Of a DNA stretch of 6,039 nt, positions 5,297 to 6,039 are shown one piece after another. Both the position numbers and the translations under genes were made by a program. The DNA comes from Bacillota bacterium. Its GTDB lineage: Bacteria > Bacillota > Clostridia > Acetivibrionales > DSM-1351. How positions within the stretch are numbered: position 1 is the stretch's first letter; each line of letters opens with the position of its first letter. The notes beneath the pieces are model-generated. The model did no database searches, had not been told where the DNA came from, and saw only the letters and a program-made list of their open reading frames with translations. The stretch is from NCBI GenBank assembly GCA_023436485.1, contig JAEZIU010000295.1, positions 1 to 6,039 on the forward strand. The letters are read 5' to 3'.

Positions 5297-5402
5297 ATAC
5301 TATATTTGGTATTAATTGGGGTCAATGTACTTTTATTGATACAAGTACCGCATTATTCAGTTGTCAATGTTCAACTTACTTTGTTCGCAATGTTTTGCTA
5401 TT
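5293..5402 (-). repeat. Array boundary repeat R5 (promoter and leader form)
   Basis: It carries the shared promoter, the leader motif at 5346-5369 (plus strand TACCGCATTATTCAGTTG) and the tail ACTTACTTTGTTCGCA followed by TTTTGCTA. It aligns along its length with R3 (1917-2014), with a somewhat longer gap between the -35 and the leader motif. Confidence 0.7.
5297..5325 (-). promoter_or_regulatory. Promoter of boundary module R5 (upstream of the DinB gene)
   Basis: On the minus strand, -35 TTGACC is at 5320-5325 and -10 TAGTAT at 5297-5302 with a 17-base spacer holding CCAAAT. Confidence 0.65.
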
Positions 5403-5448
5403 ACCACCCTATAAATTGTTTTATGTCTTTTGCACCATTCATTTTCAT

Positions 5449-5545
5449 TTACATCTCCATTTCCTGCTCTTCTTCATCAGATACTACAGACGAAACATTA
5501 ATTGAAACTACTTCTTTGTCTTCAATTGATGCTTCATAGTTTCAT
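5449..5545 (-). pseudogene. Possible out-of-frame C-terminal remainder of the 5546-5743 gene
   Basis: After the A5/T5 run at 5576-5580 the next minus-strand frame reads WKMPSFKTMLNETM and is open to a TAG at 5508. A third frame from about 5538 then reads YEASIEDKEVVSINVSS and ends in acidic DEEEQEMEM at a TAA (5449-5451). Restoring one base at each place would give a single protein of about 98 residues. The first shift is plausible; the second is weaker. No homology was recognised. Confidence 0.3.
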
Positions 5546-5743
5546 TTAACATTGTTTTGAAACTAGGCATTTTCCAAAAATCCTTTCCTGCTCCTGAAGG
5601 TCATTGATAATATCTTGAATTGAATCGATTTCCTCCTTTCCGCTGCTATTAACTGAATCAGCTCCATAACCAATAGTCCTCAGATAATAAATTAGCTTAC
5701 CTGGCATTGCTCCCCATAATAATTTATCTTGGGTTCTTTCCAT
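5546..5743 (-). CDS. Unrecognised 65-residue protein, probably C-terminally frameshifted
   Basis: The start is well supported: GGAGG lies eight bases before the ATG at 5741-5743. The sequence begins MERTQDKLLWGAMPGKLIYY and has a helical acidic stretch EEIDSIQDIINDLQEQERIF near residues 37-56. The last residues (GKCLVSKQC) lie after a T5 run on the minus strand and look less natural than the alternative frame, which suggests a lost base. No signal peptide, membrane segment or known motif is visible. It is the first array gene after the catalase junction. It is followed by R5 but has no clear intrinsic terminator of its own. Confidence 0.55.
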   Translation of the reverse strand: MERTQDKLLWGAMPGKLIYYLRTIGYGADSVNSSGKEEIDSIQDIINDLQEQERIFGKCLVSKQC

Positions 5744-5787
5744 TTGATTTACCTCCGTTCAAATTTATGATATAATGCACACATAAT

Positions 5788-5811
5788 AAAAACCCCTGAT
5801 ATCAAGGGTTT
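5788..5811 (-). terminator. Strong minus-strand intrinsic terminator with no gene in front of it
   Basis: On the minus strand AAACCCTTG (5811-5803) pairs with CAGGGGTTT (5798-5790) around an ATAT loop: nine pairs with one wobble, running into TTTTT (5792-5788). It would stop leftward transcription, yet the only sequence to its right in the window is a plus-strand catalase fragment. The dyad could alternatively be a protein-binding or attachment site. Confidence 0.6.
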
Positions 5812-5815
5812 CAAG

Positions 5816-6039
5816 TCATTAATTATATCGGCGATTGTATATCAATTAACTAAAGGTTTAAGTATTGAAGAAATTAAAAAGAGTGGCTTTGACACCTATT
5901 TTGTTGATCATGCAACAGCATTGTACCCTATTGCTGCCTCGGGTATGCCTTTTACAGCAACATACTTCCAATCAAAAGGCGATCCGATTACAGATTTAAT
6001 GGAAGACCTTGCAGCAGAACAAAAAGCGAGAACGACATA
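5816..6039 (+). pseudogene. Manganese catalase (CotJC-type), 5'-truncated fragment running off right edge
   Basis: The plus-strand frame reads ISAIVYQLTKGLSIEEIKKS, then GFDTYFVDHATALYPIAASG, FQSKGDPITDL and EDLAAEQKARTT, recognisable as the middle of a manganese catalase of the kind annotated as spore coat protein CotJC. These ferritin-like four-helix enzymes disproportionate hydrogen peroxide with a di-manganese centre. The glutamate of AAEQKAR is probably one of the metal ligands. The N-terminal part, including the expected EELAH ligand helix directly before ISAIVYQL, is absent: upstream of about 5822 the similarity ends and the frame has no ATG before a TGA near 5767. The gene is therefore broken at the array boundary. 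Its C-terminal part lies outside the window. Confidence 0.8.

Noticed and set aside
1015..5402. Classical integron with attC sites
   Set aside because: The boundary repeats lack clear paired RYYYAAC and GTTRRRY core sites and contain their own promoters and terminators; no IntI-type integrase is present. The similarity is in layout only.
1015..5402. CRISPR array
   Set aside because: The repeats are long, diverged and separated by whole genes, not short identical repeats with short unique spacers.
5306..5539. Plus-strand ORF of 77 codons
   Set aside because: It spans the R5 repeat, and its serine-rich end is the complement of the acidic minus-strand tail at 5449-5545.

Overview
The window is AT-rich and has the gene style of a low-GC Firmicute: strong GGAGG-type ribosome binding sites, TTGACA/TAGTAT promoters and intrinsic terminators. 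A fragment of a manganese catalase of the spore-coat CotJC type at the right edge suggests a spore-forming Clostridium or Lachnospiraceae relative. This placement is inferred from style and protein resemblance, not from a marker gene.

Layout. Apart from the catalase fragment, every gene lies on the minus strand, so transcription runs right to left. In that order: a broken 65-residue ORF (5546-5743) with a possible out-of-frame tail to 5449; a DinB-family protein (4511-5029); an unrecognised protein whose end is cut off by an insertion sequence (3863-4225); a complete IS3-family element (2632-3886); a small decayed ORF (2381-2549); an unrecognised gene with a one-base frameshift (2043-2365); a P-loop nucleotide kinase-like protein (1291-1830); a single-domain cupin (468-935); and the start of a DUF6886-like gene that runs off the left edge (1-165). 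On the plus strand, 5816-6039 is the middle of a manganese catalase with its N-terminal part missing.

The most notable feature is what lies between the genes. Five intergenic regions (R1 235-300 plus terminator 384-414; R2 1015-1208; R3 1917-2014; R4 4294-4408; R5 5293-5402) are related to one another although the genes they separate are not. The full form, seen from the minus strand, is an intrinsic terminator for the gene before, a linker, a leader motif ACTGAATAGTGCGGTA, and a TTGACA-N17/18-TAGTAT promoter for the gene after, with a conserved CCARAT in the spacer. R2 and R4 share about 108 bp with only one substitution and one indel. The region therefore looks like an array of unrelated single-gene units joined by a common terminator-promoter module. 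It resembles an integron cassette array in layout, but no integrase or canonical attC site is visible.

The IS3 element sits at the 3' end of the 4225 gene. It supplies that gene's last seven codons and stop, and it separates the two small downstream ORFs from their likely promoter. Both of those ORFs appear frameshifted, which fits decay after a polar insertion. At the right edge the array meets the truncated catalase abruptly near 5816-5825, next to a minus-strand terminator that has no gene in front of it, so this is probably one boundary of the array or a rearrangement point. None of the cargo genes forms an obvious pathway; they look like independent accessory genes.
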